From Brevundimonas sp. Root608 (GTDB taxonomy: Bacteria > Pseudomonadota > Alphaproteobacteria > Caulobacterales > Caulobacteraceae), in contig NZ_LMGT01000004.1 in assembly GCF_001427825.1 (NCBI RefSeq), positions 248,001-312,000 on the forward strand: a DNA stretch of 64,000 bases, given 5' to 3'. The notes beneath the pieces were generated by a model. The model saw nothing but the letters and a program-made list of their open reading frames with translations. It made no database searches and was not told the origin of the DNA. Positions 1-11,193 of the stretch are shown here, in pieces. Position 1 is the stretch's first letter, and the number at the start of each line of letters is the position of its first letter. Made by a program: the position numbers and the translations under genes.

Positions 1-3164
<3,164 letters not shown>

Positions 3165-3165
<1 letters not shown>

Positions 3166-3521
3166 TGACTGAGGTCAAGACCCATGAGGGGTCCTGCCAC
3201 TGCGGCGCGGTGGCCTATGAGGTCGATATGAGCGTCGACGGGCTGATCGAGTGCAACTGCTCGCACTGCTACCGCAAGGGCTTCGTCCTCGCCTTCGTCT
3301 CGCCGGACGCCTTCCGCGAAACCAGGGCCGGCCCGCAGACGGAATACCGCTTCAACAGCCACAAGATCGGCCACCGGTTCTGCGAAACCTGCGGCGTCCA
3401 GACCTTCGCGCGCGGCGAAGGCCCCGGCGGCCTCCCCATGGTGGCGATCAACGTCCGCACCCTGACTGACATCGAACCCTTCAGCTGGACGGCGCAGCGG
3501 GTCGACGGGCGCAGCTTCTAG
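3165..3521 (+). CDS. GFA family (glutathione-dependent formaldehyde-activating enzyme-like) protein
   Basis: A 118-residue Zn-binding protein of the GFA/CENP-V fold. Metal ligands are visible as CHC near residue 12, CNCSHC near residue 30 and CETC near residue 68, which is the family pattern. Members range from glutathione-formaldehyde adduct handling to unknown small-molecule roles, so the name does not fix a substrate. The start ATG overlaps the dnaE stop. The stop (TAG, 3519-3521) shares the tetramer CTAG with the stop of the convergent S41-like gene. Confidence 0.85.
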
Positions 3522-4690
3522 GGACGCGGAACGAAGGCCTCCCGCGGCGTTCCGTCGATGGCGTAGAGCCGCTCGGTCGGCAGCTTGATCACCAGCCCCG
3601 AATTCGCCAGCCGATGGTCGTACACGGCGCCCAGGAGGCCCGCCATCGGACCGCCCGAAACCTCGGCGCCCAGGGCGTCCATGCCGATCGCCAGCCCCTC
3701 GCCCATGCTTCCGGTCCAGCGGCCGACACGGACCGAAACCGGCCCCCGGTGGCGTTTGCCCGGGCGCGGCAGGACCTGTTCGATCCATTGGCGGGGAATG
3801 CCCGTCTCCCGCTCTTCGGCCGGCAGGTTGTGGATCTGATAGGCGGTCGGCCCATCGACGAACCAGCCCATGATCGCGCGGGCGACCACGGTGTTTCCCC
3901 CGCTGGCCGTGTCGGTCAGGTCCAGCACGACCCGCTGTCCCGCGCGGGCGTTGGCCATGGCGGCGTCAAAGGCGGCGATCGTCCCGCTGTCGCCGAGCGA
4001 GTCGTTAAAGCGGATGACCCGGTCGTCGCCGCTTTCGCGCACGGTGACGGGGGGCTGATCGGCCCGACGGACCGCGTAGAGGTTGGGCAGGCTCAGCCGG
4101 CGTTCGACGCCGTCGCGGCCGCGGATGGTCAGATCGCGCGGCCGGTCGCGCCGGCCCGCGGCGAGCACCCGCGCGGCGTAGCCGGCCCGCTCGCCCTCCG
4201 CCGGAAGTCCCGGTTCCGACCAGAAGGCGGCGACCGCCTGACCGGTCGGAAGGTCTCCAACCGCCGTCAGCGCATCGCCCTGACGCACGCCGGCGAGCGC
4301 CGCGGACGAGCCCTCGCGGACGGCGGTGATGCGCCACGCCTCGCCCTCGGGCTCGATCCACAGATCGGCATAGCTGGGTACGAGGCCCCAGCTGTCGGCG
4401 AAGGATCCGCCGGTGATGGCATGGTGGTCGGCGAGGGCGGCCACCGCGTGTTCGGCGTAGCGGAGCAGGGCGCTCCGGTCCGCCACCGCCTCGGCCTCGG
4501 CGCGGAGAACCGGGCTCGTCGGCATGACCCCGCCCGGAAAGCGGTCGAGATAGGCGTACCGGCTGTTGATCAGCGGCTCGACGGACAGGGCGTCCTGTCG
4601 CCAGGCCGCGGCGTCGGGTTCCGCCTGCGCCGAAGCATGACCGGGGAGGGCGCAGACGAAGGCGAGCAGCAGGGACAGGACGGTTCGCAT
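3518..4690 (-). CDS. S41-family-like peptidase, exported
   Basis: A predicted periplasmic protein of 390 residues. I start it at the ATG giving MRTVLSLLLAFVCALPGHASA, a clean signal peptide, not at the longer upstream start at 4762. A PDZ-like segment (REGSSAALAGVRQGD) follows the first ~110 residues. The C-terminal half carries the S41 nucleophile region RWTGSMGEG. The usual S41 lysine motif near GAEVSGGPMAG is not obvious, so proteolytic activity is uncertain. S41 relatives of this type occur as stand-alone exported hydrolases distinct from CtpA. It converges on the GFA gene, sharing a CTAG at the two stop codons. Confidence 0.7.
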   Translation of the reverse strand: MRTVLSLLLAFVCALPGHASAQAEPDAAAWRQDALSVEPLINSRYAYLDRFPGGVMPTSPVLRAEAEAVADRSALLRYAEHAVAALADHHAITGGSFADSWGLVPSYADLWIEPEGEAWRITAVREGSSAALAGVRQGDALTAVGDLPTGQAVAAFWSEPGLPAEGERAGYAARVLAAGRRDRPRDLTIRGRDGVERRLSLPNLYAVRRADQPPVTVRESGDDRVIRFNDSLGDSGTIAAFDAAMANARAGQRVVLDLTDTASGGNTVVARAIMGWFVDGPTAYQIHNLPAEERETGIPRQWIEQVLPRPGKRHRGPVSVRVGRWTGSMGEGLAIGMDALGAEVSGGPMAGLLGAVYDHRLANSGLVIKLPTERLYAIDGTPREAFVPRP

Positions 4691-4780
4691 CAACGGGTCT
4701 CGGCGACAGGGTGGTCGAGGCTCGCGCGGCCTGGGGCCGGCTGCAAGTGAATCCCGCGTCATGCCGCGAAGGTCATTGCC

Positions 4781-5578
4781 TCAGGCCGCGTCGGTTACGG
4801 CATAGACCATGATCCCCGTCGCCACGGCCAGGTTCAGACTGTCGGCGCGGCCGCGCATGGGGATCTTGACGTTGACGTCGCAGGCGACGGCGAGGGCGTC
4901 GGTCAGCCCGGCCTGCTCGTTGCCCATCAGGATCAGGGCGGGGTGCTGGATCGAGGCGTCGCGATAGCCATGGGTCGCATCCAGCCGGGTGCCGATGACG
5001 CTGCCGGGCCAGGACTGGCGCCAGGCGAGAAACTCGGCCGGGCTGGCGCGGACGATGGCCACGGCGAAGACCGAGCCCATGGTCGCCCGCACGGCCTCGA
5101 CGGACCAGGGGTCGACGCAGTCGCCGATCAGGATCACCCCGCCGCAACCGGCGGAATCCGCGGTGCGGATGATGGTGCCCAGATTTCCGGGGTCGCGCAC
5201 CTGCTCCAACGCCACCCACGCCGGAGCCGATTTCGGCTGGATGGCGGACAAGGGCGTGTAGAATTGATCGAACACCCCCAGCACGGTCTGGGGATTGTCG
5301 CGGCGGCTGATCTTTTCGAGGATGGCGTGGGTGACGATCACGACCTCGCCGCCCGCCCCGCGCGTGGCCTCGCGGGCGCGGTCGAGGATCGGATGCGGCC
5401 GGGCGTCCTCGCCGACCAGCAGCAGGCGCGGCGCGCGGTTCTGGTCCAGCGCCTCGCCGATGAATTTCAGCCCCTCGGCCAGAAAGCGGCCGGTCGCCTC
5501 GCGCTCCTTGCGCATGTGCAGGGCGCGCACGGCCTTGACCGTGTCATTGGTCAGGGAGGTGATCAGGCGATCGGTCAC
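4781..5578 (-). CDS. TrmH/SpoU family RNA 2'-O-methyltransferase
   Basis: A 265-residue SPOUT methyltransferase that would transfer methyl from SAM to a ribose 2'-OH in tRNA or rRNA. An N-terminal SpoU substrate-binding domain (FLAEGLKFIGEAL near residue 35) precedes the knot domain. The three family motifs are present: LEQVRDPGNLGTIIRTAD, then ILMGNEQAGL, then IPMRGRADSLNLAVA. The start is a GTG whose bases overlap the TGA of the upstream methyltransferase gene (GTGA), so the pair is translationally coupled. The exact nucleotide target cannot be read from the sequence. Confidence 0.9.
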   Translation of the reverse strand: MTDRLITSLTNDTVKAVRALHMRKEREATGRFLAEGLKFIGEALDQNRAPRLLLVGEDARPHPILDRAREATRGAGGEVVIVTHAILEKISRRDNPQTVLGVFDQFYTPLSAIQPKSAPAWVALEQVRDPGNLGTIIRTADSAGCGGVILIGDCVDPWSVEAVRATMGSVFAVAIVRASPAEFLAWRQSWPGSVIGTRLDATHGYRDASIQHPALILMGNEQAGLTDALAVACDVNVKIPMRGRADSLNLAVATGIMVYAVTDAA

Positions 5579-6465
5579 GCCGACCACCGCGCGAAGAAGC
5601 TGAGGCCGATGGCCCGGCCGTCCGCTCCGTCCTCGGCCAGGGCCAGTTCGCCCCAGTCGATGACCCCGCCCCGGTCCGCCGTCGCCTCGGCCATCAGGTG
5701 CGAAAGCGACAGGCCCGAGATGCGCGCCGCATAGGCGTTCAGCAGCAGGAAGGAGGCCTCGTCCGACAGCAGGGCGGCGCAGTCCTTCAGCAGTCCCGGC
5801 AGGTCTTCGAACAGCCGCCAGACCTCGCCCGTCGGCCCCCGTCCGTACTTCGGCGGATCGAGGATGATGCCGTCGTATTTCACCCCGCGCCGAACCTCGC
5901 GGGCCGCGTATTTGCGCGCGTCCTCGACGATCCAGCGGATCGGCCGGTCGGTCATGCCCGACAGTTCGGCGTTCTCGCGCGCCCAGGCCACCGACTTTTT
6001 CGAGGCGTCGACATGGGTGACCTCGGCTCCCGCGGCGGCGCAGGCCAGGCTGGCCACCCCGGTGTATCCGAACAGATTGAGGATGCGGGGCTTGCGCAGT
6101 CGCCGGATGCGACCGTCCAGCCACTCCCAGTTCGCGGCCTGCTCGGGAAAGAAAGCCAGATGGCGGAACGGCGTGAACCGGCTGGTGAAGCGCACATCGC
6201 GCCAGGCCAGGGGGAAGGTGTCCAGGGAGGCGCCGGCGAAACGCCAGCGCCCGCTCTCGTCCTCGTCGGTCGGATCGAAGACGGCGTCGGCGGCGTCGAA
6301 GGCGGAAGGATCGCGGGGCGACCAGAAGCACTGGGGTTCGGGGCGCACGACGGTGAACCGGCCATAGCGTTCCAGCTTTCGGCCGCCGCCGCTGTCCAGC
6401 AGGGCGTAGTCGGCCCAGGCGCGGGTGACCAGGGTCTCAGGCGACGGGTTCAGGCGCGGGGGCAT
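5575..6465 (-). CDS. Class I SAM-dependent RNA methyltransferase (RlmI-like)
   Basis: A 296-residue Rossmann-fold methyltransferase. The SAM-binding motif is NLFGYTGVASLACAAAGAEV followed by an acidic HVDAS. The catalytic-loop region is LDPPKYGRG, as in rRNA m5C methyltransferases of the RlmI/RlmK type. A PUA domain is not evident, so the enzyme is shorter than RlmI. I chose the start MPPRLNPS; the longer upstream frame would run deep into the glycosyltransferase gene. Even so it overlaps that gene by 29 bp and overlaps the downstream SpoU gene by 4 bp, indicating a three-gene operon. Confidence 0.83.
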   Translation of the reverse strand: MPPRLNPSPETLVTRAWADYALLDSGGGRKLERYGRFTVVRPEPQCFWSPRDPSAFDAADAVFDPTDEDESGRWRFAGASLDTFPLAWRDVRFTSRFTPFRHLAFFPEQAANWEWLDGRIRRLRKPRILNLFGYTGVASLACAAAGAEVTHVDASKKSVAWARENAELSGMTDRPIRWIVEDARKYAAREVRRGVKYDGIILDPPKYGRGPTGEVWRLFEDLPGLLKDCAALLSDEASFLLLNAYAARISGLSLSHLMAEATADRGGVIDWGELALAEDGADGRAIGLSFFARWSA

Positions 6466-7849
6466 GGAGGGCTGATAGGCGGAGAGACGCCGTCCCGTCC
6501 AGCGCATCCTGCGTTTCGCCGGCCGCTTCCTCGGCAGAGGCCGGCGCGTCGCGACGGTGACGTGTCTTGTCCCAGGCGAAGGGATCGCGCACCAGACGCC
6601 ACGCCGCATGCGCGAAGGCGAGGCTGAGCAGGGCCCAGTAGGCCGGGGCCGCGATCATGTCGCGGGGGCCATAGGGCACGCCCGCGCGACGGGCTCCGAT
6701 GGCGCAGGACAGCCAGGCCGAAGCTGCTCCCAGCACCAGCACGCTCACCGCCAGGGCGGGCGTCTCGGGAGGCAGGCCCGCCATCAGGGAAACGAGTACC
6801 GTCGCGGCCACCCACGCAAGCGAAAGTCCGTGCAGGGCCGCCGAGACCAGGCCCGCGCCCACGGTCAGGACGAGGGCGGCCCCGCCCCGCCAGCCCAGCC
6901 GCCAGGGCTGGCGCGTATGCACGCCCCAGGTCTGCATATAGCCCTTCAGCCATCGGGTTCTCTGCGGCAGCCAGTTGTCGAGGCCGCCGGGCGGCGTCTC
7001 CCAGGTCGGGCGCGAGATGACGCCCAGCCCCCAGCCCCGGCTCCACAGCCGGAAGCCGAGATCGGCGTCCTCGGTCACATTCCATGCGTCCCAGCCCTCG
7101 ACCGCGCTGAGCACATCGGTGCGGAAATGATTGCTGGTCCCGCCGAGAGGAAACGGCAGGCCGAGGCGCGCGATGCCGGGCAGGGTGGTCTCGAACAGGC
7201 TGGCGTATTCGGCGGCGAACTGGCGATCGAGGAAGGGCGAGCCGTCCGCCGGTCCCCGGCGGCGGATGCGCAGCGGAGCCTGCAGGCAGGCCAGCCGGCC
7301 GGTCGTGTCCGCCGCGAACCGGCTGGCGGCCTCGCGAAGCTGAAGCGGGTCCGGCTCGTCTTCGGCGTCATAGACCGTCAGCAGATCGCCCGTGGCCCGG
7401 GCGAGGGCGCAGTTCAGCGCGCGGGGCTTGGTCTGCGGCTTGCCAGGCGGGATCACCAACACGTCCAGCCAGTCGGGCCGTGGTGTCGCCAGGGCGGCGG
7501 CGATGGTTTCGTGATCGTGGGCTTCAAGCACCAGCAGGCCCTGTAGCCGGTCGGCGGGGTAGTCGATGCGCGAGAGGCGGCCGATCAGCTGCGGAACGAC
7601 CTCGGCCTCGTCATGCAGCGCCGCCAGCACGGTGTAACGGGGCCAGACCGGCGGCTCGGGCGCGGGAGAGGCGCGGACCGCGCTGAACAGGATCAGGCCG
7701 GTGCGCCAGACCGCCACGGCCAGGAACCCCCATGCTCCGGCGACAACAATCCCATGCCCGAACACGTCCGGGCGGAGCCAGGCCAACGATCCCGCCGGGA
7801 GGATCAGCACCGCCATGACGGCGAGCTGCCCGGGCGTCAGGCCGCGCAT
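6437..7849 (-). CDS. Family 2 glycosyltransferase, membrane-bound
   Basis: A 470-residue processive-type GT2 enzyme. Two hydrophobic segments sit at the N-terminus and several more follow the catalytic domain. The catalytic signature is in order: YDAEDEP (DXD-like), TEDADLGFRLWSRGW, and QRTRW (the Q-x-x-R-W motif). This matches cellulose/hyaluronan-synthase-like or N-glycan-like transferases that use UDP- or GDP-sugars at the inner membrane. Start chosen at MRGLTPGQ; an upstream ATG at 7933 is possible. It is the first gene of the minus-strand methyltransferase operon and is divergent from the TetR gene. Confidence 0.85.
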   Translation of the reverse strand: MRGLTPGQLAVMAVLILPAGSLAWLRPDVFGHGIVVAGAWGFLAVAVWRTGLILFSAVRASPAPEPPVWPRYTVLAALHDEAEVVPQLIGRLSRIDYPADRLQGLLVLEAHDHETIAAALATPRPDWLDVLVIPPGKPQTKPRALNCALARATGDLLTVYDAEDEPDPLQLREAASRFAADTTGRLACLQAPLRIRRRGPADGSPFLDRQFAAEYASLFETTLPGIARLGLPFPLGGTSNHFRTDVLSAVEGWDAWNVTEDADLGFRLWSRGWGLGVISRPTWETPPGGLDNWLPQRTRWLKGYMQTWGVHTRQPWRLGWRGGAALVLTVGAGLVSAALHGLSLAWVAATVLVSLMAGLPPETPALAVSVLVLGAASAWLSCAIGARRAGVPYGPRDMIAAPAYWALLSLAFAHAAWRLVRDPFAWDKTRHRRDAPASAEEAAGETQDALDGTASLRLSALHAPAPEPVA

Positions 7850-7914
7850 GGCCGCGCTCTGCCCGAGGGGCGGCCCATATCGCCCGGCGCCGCGCCGGCG
7901 ATCCTCAAGATTGC

Positions 7915-7951
7915 TTATCCCAGCCCTCTCCACAACGCATGGTTATCCCAG
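7915..7951. promoter_or_regulatory. Two 9-bp direct repeats TTATCCCAG (candidate operator)
   Basis: TTATCCCAG occurs at 7915-7923 and again at 7943-7951, with start points 28 bp apart. The pair lies between the divergent glycosyltransferase and TetR-importer genes. Two in-phase copies in a promoter region suggest a regulator site, possibly for the adjacent TetR protein. No experiment or known consensus ties it to that protein. Confidence 0.3.
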
Positions 7952-8028
7952 TGATTCGCGCACGGCAAGCGGTTGGCGGATGCCCGGGAATGCCGCTATT
8001 CAAGGGACCGCCGCTCGGAGTGCGCGTT

Positions 8029-8658
8029 TTGACCGCCGTGACCCTCAATCCCCGCTCGCAGAGAAAGCCGAAAGGCGAGGGCCATGCGCGCCGCGCGGAA
8101 ATACTCGCGGCCGCCGAACGGATCTTCGTAGAGCACGGTTACGAGGGCGCGACGATCCGCAAGATCGCGGACGAGGTCGGCCTGTCGTCGACGGCGCTCT
8201 ACATGCATTTTTCCGAGAAGAGCGAGATCCTCCACGAGATCTGCAGCCAGGCGTTCGCGGCCCTGCTTGAAACCAACGAGGCGTTGATCAATCAGCCGGT
8301 CGGGCCCGAGGCGCGTCTGCGGTTGATGCTGCGGGCCTATGTGGATTTCGGGTTCGGGAATCCCAACGCCTATCGCCTGGCCTATATGACCCGCCCCATT
8401 GAGCTGCGCGAGGGCGCCCAGTCCGCCGCGCGGGAACTGGGGCACGAGCTGTTCCGGTCGTTCGAGAAGACGGTCGAGGATGTCGAGGCGGCGGGCCTGC
8501 TGCGCGGCGACGCGCGCACGGCGGCCCAGGCCCTGTGGGCCGGCGGTCATGGGGTGGTCTCCCTGATGATCACCAAGCCGTATTTTGACTGGGTCGACCG
8601 CGAAACCCTGGTCACCACCCTGATCGACGGGTTGCTGGCGGGACTGCTGAAGCCATGA
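8029..8658 (+). CDS. TetR/AcrR family transcriptional regulator
   Basis: A 209-residue repressor-type regulator. The N-terminal helix-turn-helix is clear (ILAAAERIFVEHGYEGATIR then IADEVGLSSTALYMHF), and a ligand-binding helical domain follows. I use a TTG start at 8029 because CGGAG lies 8 bp upstream and the family normally starts close to the HTH; ATG at 7990 is the alternative. The stop overlaps the next gene (ATGA), so the regulator is in the same operon as a BtuFCD-type importer and probably controls it. The inducer is unknown. Confidence 0.88.
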   Translation: MTAVTLNPRSQRKPKGEGHARRAEILAAAERIFVEHGYEGATIRKIADEVGLSSTALYMHFSEKSEILHEICSQAFAALLETNEALINQPVGPEARLRLMLRAYVDFGFGNPNAYRLAYMTRPIELREGAQSAARELGHELFRSFEKTVEDVEAAGLLRGDARTAAQALWAGGHGVVSLMITKPYFDWVDRETLVTTLIDGLLAGLLKP

Positions 8659-9449
8659 CGCGCCGCGCCGTGGTTCTGGCCGCCGCGATCCTGATCGCGC
8701 CGGTCGTGGCGGAGGCGCGTCCATTGCGGGTCATGTCGCTGGATCAGTGCGCGGATCAGTATGTTCTCGCTCTCGCGCCCGGGGCCGAGATGGCCCTGTC
8801 GCCCCGCGCGGACGATCCGGATGCATGGATGCGCGCCGCCGCGGCAGAACATCCGCGCGTCCGGCCCACCCTGGAGGCGGCCATCGCCTTCCAGCCCGAT
8901 GTGGTGGTCCGCTACTGGGGCGGCGAACCGCGTCTCCTGGCGCGGCTCGCGGCGGACGGCGTTCGTGTTCTGACCATCGAGGATGCGACGGATTTCGAGG
9001 GCGTACGCGCCGATGTCCGGACGGTGGCGCGGGGTCTGGACGCCGTGGCGCGGGGCGAGGCCGTGATCGCGGGCATGGACCGCACGCTCGCCGCCGCTCC
9101 AGTGCGGGGCGCGGTTCGGCCCCGGGCCCTCTATCTGACGGCGGGCGGGTTCACAGCCGGGCCGGGGACGTTGATCGACGCCATCCTGACGGCCGCGGGC
9201 TTCGTCAATGCGACGGAGGCCGCCTCGTTCGCGCCCGTCAGCATCGAGCGGATCGTCCTGTTTCCCCCTGCGCGGTTCGTTCTCGGCTTCTTCGACCAGG
9301 CCCGCATGGACTGGCGCGGCGCGGGCCGCCATCCCGTTCTGCGCCGGATCGCGCGGGGGCGGGTGGCCGCGCGCCTGCCGGCGGCGACCCTGACCTGTCC
9401 CGGCTGGTTCGCGGCCGACGCCGCGGCCATGCTGAAGGCCGGAGCATGA
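8655..9449 (+). CDS. Periplasmic substrate-binding protein of a BtuF/FecB-type ABC importer
   Basis: A 264-residue exported binding protein. A signal peptide (MTRRAVVLAAAILIAPVVAEA) precedes RVMSLDQCADQYVLAL, the typical start of class III (helical-backbone) binding proteins for cobalamin, heme or siderophores. No lipobox cysteine is seen, so it should be soluble in the periplasm. It overlaps the TetR gene upstream and the permease downstream by 4 bp each. The ligand cannot be assigned from sequence; neither a cobalamin riboswitch nor a TonB receptor is present nearby. Confidence 0.82.
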   Translation: MTRRAVVLAAAILIAPVVAEARPLRVMSLDQCADQYVLALAPGAEMALSPRADDPDAWMRAAAAEHPRVRPTLEAAIAFQPDVVVRYWGGEPRLLARLAADGVRVLTIEDATDFEGVRADVRTVARGLDAVARGEAVIAGMDRTLAAAPVRGAVRPRALYLTAGGFTAGPGTLIDAILTAAGFVNATEAASFAPVSIERIVLFPPARFVLGFFDQARMDWRGAGRHPVLRRIARGRVAARLPAATLTCPGWFAADAAAMLKAGA

Positions 9450-10432
9450 GGCCGTCGCGTCTGATCACCGGACTGGTCCTGTTGATCCTGGCGGGGGTGG
9501 TCGCCGGCGTGCTGCTGGGTGAAAGCGTCTTCGACGGTCGACAGTGGGCCCAGGCCTTCGCCGATCCGGCGTCCGCGCCGGGGGAAGTCCTGTGGCAGGT
9601 CCGGGCGCCGCGGGTTGTCACGGCTCTGATGGTCGGCGCGGCCCTGGGGCTGGCGGGCGCCGTCATGCAGGGCCTGCTCAGAAACCCGCTGGCCGATCCC
9701 GGCGTGCTGGGGGTGTCGGCGATGGCGGCGCTTGGGGCGGCCGGCGCGATCGTGCTGGGGGCGGCGGCGATTCCGGGCGCGGTCGAGGTGTCGGCCCTGA
9801 CCGGCGCCGGACTGGCGGGTGGGCTGCTGGTCCTGTTTTCGGCGCGGGTCCGGTCTCCTGAAGCCCTGATCCTGTTCGGTGTGGCCCTGTCCAGCTTCGC
9901 CGGCGCCGCCACGGCCCTGATCTTCAACCTGTCGCCGTCGCCCATCGCCACCGCGGAGGTGATGAGCTGGCTGCTCGGCTCGGTGCAGAACCGCAGCTGG
10001 GTCGACGTGGCCTGGGTCACGCCGGCGGTGCTGGTTTCGGCGGTCCTCGCGGGCCTGGCCGCGCCGGGACTGCGGATGCTGAGCCTGGGCGAGGAGACGG
10101 CGCGGACGTCGGGCCTGCCCATGGCGCGTTTGCGGCTGCTCGCGCTTCTGGCCGCGGCGCTCGCGACCGGGGCGGCCGTCGCCGTGGCGGGCGTGATCGG
10201 CTTCGTCGGACTGGCGGCGCCGCATCTGGTGCGCAGCGTGGTGCGCGGTGATCCGGGACGGCTGCTGGCGCCCTCGGCCCTCGCGGGCGGGTTGATGCTC
10301 GTGGTCGCCGACCTTCTCGCGCGGATGACCCCGACCGATCAGGAGCTGAAGCTGGGCGTGTTCACCGCCCTCGTCGGCGCGCCCCTGTTCGCCATGATCG
10401 CATGGCGGGCGGCGCGGGAGTGGCGGCTGTGA
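9446..10432 (+). CDS. FecCD/BtuC family ABC transporter permease
   Basis: A 328-residue polytopic inner-membrane permease with about nine or ten hydrophobic segments. Family marks include the N-terminal RAPRVVTALMVGAALGLAG and GLLRNPLADPGVLG, and the coupling-helix region GFVGLAAPHLVRSVVRGD. It forms the channel of the importer with the flanking binding protein and ATPase. The start ATG overlaps the stop of the binding-protein gene (ATGA). Length is typical for the family. Confidence 0.9.
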   Translation: MRPSRLITGLVLLILAGVVAGVLLGESVFDGRQWAQAFADPASAPGEVLWQVRAPRVVTALMVGAALGLAGAVMQGLLRNPLADPGVLGVSAMAALGAAGAIVLGAAAIPGAVEVSALTGAGLAGGLLVLFSARVRSPEALILFGVALSSFAGAATALIFNLSPSPIATAEVMSWLLGSVQNRSWVDVAWVTPAVLVSAVLAGLAAPGLRMLSLGEETARTSGLPMARLRLLALLAAALATGAAVAVAGVIGFVGLAAPHLVRSVVRGDPGRLLAPSALAGGLMLVVADLLARMTPTDQELKLGVFTALVGAPLFAMIAWRAAREWRL

Positions 10433-11193
10433 CGGCGCTGGCTCTGATCGGAGCGACGGCGTCGCTGGGTGGCCGTGTCGTGGTGGACGCCGTTGATATG
10501 ACCGTCGGAGCCGGGGAACTGGTCGCCGTGGTCGGACCGAACGGCGCCGGCAAGTCGAGCGCCATTCGGGCGCTGGCCGGACTGTTGCCCCTGACGGGCG
10601 GCCGCGCCCTGCTTGACGGCGAGGATGTGGCCGCCCTGTCGCCCGGGCTCCGGGCGCAACGGGTCGCCTATCTGCCGCAGGAGCGCCGCATCGCCTGGAA
10701 CCTGCCGGCAGTCGAGGTCGCCGCCCTGGGCGCTCCCTTCCTGCAGGCGACGGACGCCCGGGCGCGCGCGCGGTCTGCCCTGGAGGAGGTCGAGGCCGGA
10801 GATCTGGCCGAGCGCGGCGTGGCCGACATGTCGGGCGGCGAGCGCGCCCGGGTGCTGCTGGCGCGGGCCCTGGCGACCGGCGCGCGGGGCCTGCTCGTCG
10901 ATGAACCGACCGCCGGACTGGACCCCGACGCCCAGCTGATGGTGCTGGAGCGGCTTCAGGCGCGCGCCCGGGGCGGGCAGGCGGTCCTGGTCAGCCTGCA
11001 CGACCTGACCTTGGCGGCGCGGTTCGCCGACCGGATCGTGGTGCTGGATCAGGCAGGGGTCGTCGCCGACGCCGGCCCGATGGAGGCCTTGTCAGCCGAG
11101 GTCATGGCGCGTGTGTTCGGCCTGTCGGCCCGATGGATGACCGGACCGGACGGCCCGTTGCTGGCGGCCGGCCGGCGTCAGTCGGCCGGATAG
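10429..11193 (+). CDS. ABC transporter ATP-binding protein (BtuD/FecE type)
   Basis: A 254-residue ATPase that powers the adjacent permease. Walker A is GPNGAGKS, the signature is MSGGERARV, Walker B is GLLVDEPTAGLD, and the switch histidine is in SLHDLT. I choose the GTG at 10429, which overlaps the permease stop (GTGA) and has GCGGGAG 8 bp upstream. The last 16 bp overlap the end of the convergent lytic transglycosylase gene. Confidence 0.9.
   Translation: MTALALIGATASLGGRVVVDAVDMTVGAGELVAVVGPNGAGKSSAIRALAGLLPLTGGRALLDGEDVAALSPGLRAQRVAYLPQERRIAWNLPAVEVAALGAPFLQATDARARARSALEEVEAGDLAERGVADMSGGERARVLLARALATGARGLLVDEPTAGLDPDAQLMVLERLQARARGGQAVLVSLHDLTLAARFADRIVVLDQAGVVADAGPMEALSAEVMARVFGLSARWMTGPDGPLLAAGRRQSAG

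Noticed and set aside
7850..8028. A cobalamin riboswitch before the BtuFCD-type operon
   Set aside because: I could not find the B12-box-like segment or enough upstream length; a covariance search would decide.
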